NCBI GenBank assembly: GCA_016868485.1
Contig: VGGT01000129.1
Span: forward strand, 1 to 5,958
Source of the DNA: Bacteroidota bacterium
Lineage (GTDB): Bacteria; Bacteroidota; Bacteroidia; UBA7662
Direction: 5' to 3'
DNA length: 5,958 bases
In this document: positions 5,841 through 5,958 of the stretch, piece by piece
How positions within the stretch are numbered: the first letter of the stretch is position 1
Layout of the letters: each line of letters opens with the position of its first letter
Notes under the pieces: model-generated
The model's database searches: none
What the model was told of the DNA's origin: nothing
Seen by the model: the letters and a program-made list of their open reading frames with translations, nothing else
Position numbers and translations under genes: made by a program

Positions 5841-5958
5841 ATGAACATGAAATTTCCTGTTTCAACATTGGGTGCTTCGGCACCCAATTTTTTTGAAAAA
5901 ATCGCCCGATGGCCGTTAATGGTCGGGCTCAGCTTGATGGTCTGTCTAGCGACTTTCG
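5841..5958 (+). CDS. N-terminus of a probable membrane or exported protein (runs off the window)
   Basis: The frame from ATG 5841 is open to the window end and gives 39 residues: MNMKFPVSTLGASAPNFFEK, then IARWPLMVGLSLMVCLATF. A basic stretch (K20, R23) followed by a hydrophobic run (LMVGLSLMVCLATF) looks like a first transmembrane helix or a signal anchor. The wording FFEKIARWPLMV is loosely like the N-termini of RND/MMPL-type transporters, but 39 residues cannot decide this. It starts 61 bases after the DUF4625-type stop, in the same direction. A second ATG at 5847 and a third at 5919 (M27) are alternative starts. A strong terminator hairpin lies inside codons 9-18, so either translation starts downstream at 5919 or the gene carries an internal attenuator. 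Identity is unknown. Confidence 0.5.
   Translation, partial: MNMKFPVSTLGASAPNFFEKIARWPLMVGLSLMVCLATF
5867..5894 (+). terminator. Intrinsic (Rho-independent) terminator with UUCG tetraloop
   Basis: A perfect 9-bp stem ATTGGGTGC (5867-5875) and GCACCCAAT (5880-5888) closes a TTCG loop (5876-5879) and is followed directly by more T, giving a seven-T run at 5888-5894. The C(UUCG)G loop is an exceptionally stable tetraloop. The T-run is only on the plus-strand 3' side, so it terminates rightward transcription, most simply that of the DUF4625-type gene whose stop is 87 bases upstream. It overlaps the first codons of the 5841 reading frame. Confidence 0.85.

Noticed and set aside
5792..5958. Minus-strand open frame at the right edge
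   Set aside because: It gives a protein tail of about 55 residues without recognisable features, and the plus-strand frame looks more protein-like.
1..5958. CRISPR arrays, tRNA or rRNA genes, insertion sequences, phage or defence genes
   Set aside because: No spaced direct repeats, cloverleaf-like segments, transposase motifs or terminal inverted repeats were seen; the window is mostly housekeeping genes.

Overview
The window looks like a chromosomal segment of a Bacteroidota bacterium with fairly balanced base composition. The evidence for the phylum is the lipoprotein types (one a DUF4625 family member), the panB-RluA gene pair, the DnaK tail (VDFEEVK) and the absence of Shine-Dalgarno sites, with A-rich leaders before start codons instead. 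One possible promoter also contains an exact match to the Bacteroidota -7 element TAnnTTTG. This placement is inferred from gene content; no 16S or marker phylogeny is available here.

Layout. Positions 2-196 (+) hold the last 64 codons of glutamate racemase (murI, peptidoglycan precursor supply). It converges on a two-gene minus-strand operon, 1758 to 241: panB (ketopantoate hydroxymethyltransferase, pantothenate/CoA synthesis) followed after 3 bases by an RluA-family pseudouridine synthase. A 194-bp divergent intergenic region separates panB from a plus-strand gene (1953-3098) for a 381-aa lipoprotein of uncertain family. A 239-bp spacer follows, with three 19-bp tandem repeats and a long-spaced dyad, then dnaK (3338-5251), complete and canonical. 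After dnaK comes a compact control region and a 148-aa DUF4625-type lipoprotein (5333-5779). The window ends in the start of an apparent membrane or exported protein (5841 onward) whose first codons contain a near-ideal intrinsic terminator.

Most genes here are housekeeping and ordinary. The notable part is 5252-5958. Two perfect 15-bp palindromes (TGCAAC-N3-GTTGCA), 30 bp apart, overlap the plausible -33 and -7 boxes of the DUF4625 promoter. The lipoprotein is His-containing (DGHSH) and has a KED motif just after the lipidated cysteine, consistent with surface export. Together these suggest a tightly repressed, possibly metal-responsive (Fur/Zur-like) envelope locus, with a terminator or attenuator before the next gene. 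The regulator, the ligand and the identity of the last gene are all inference.
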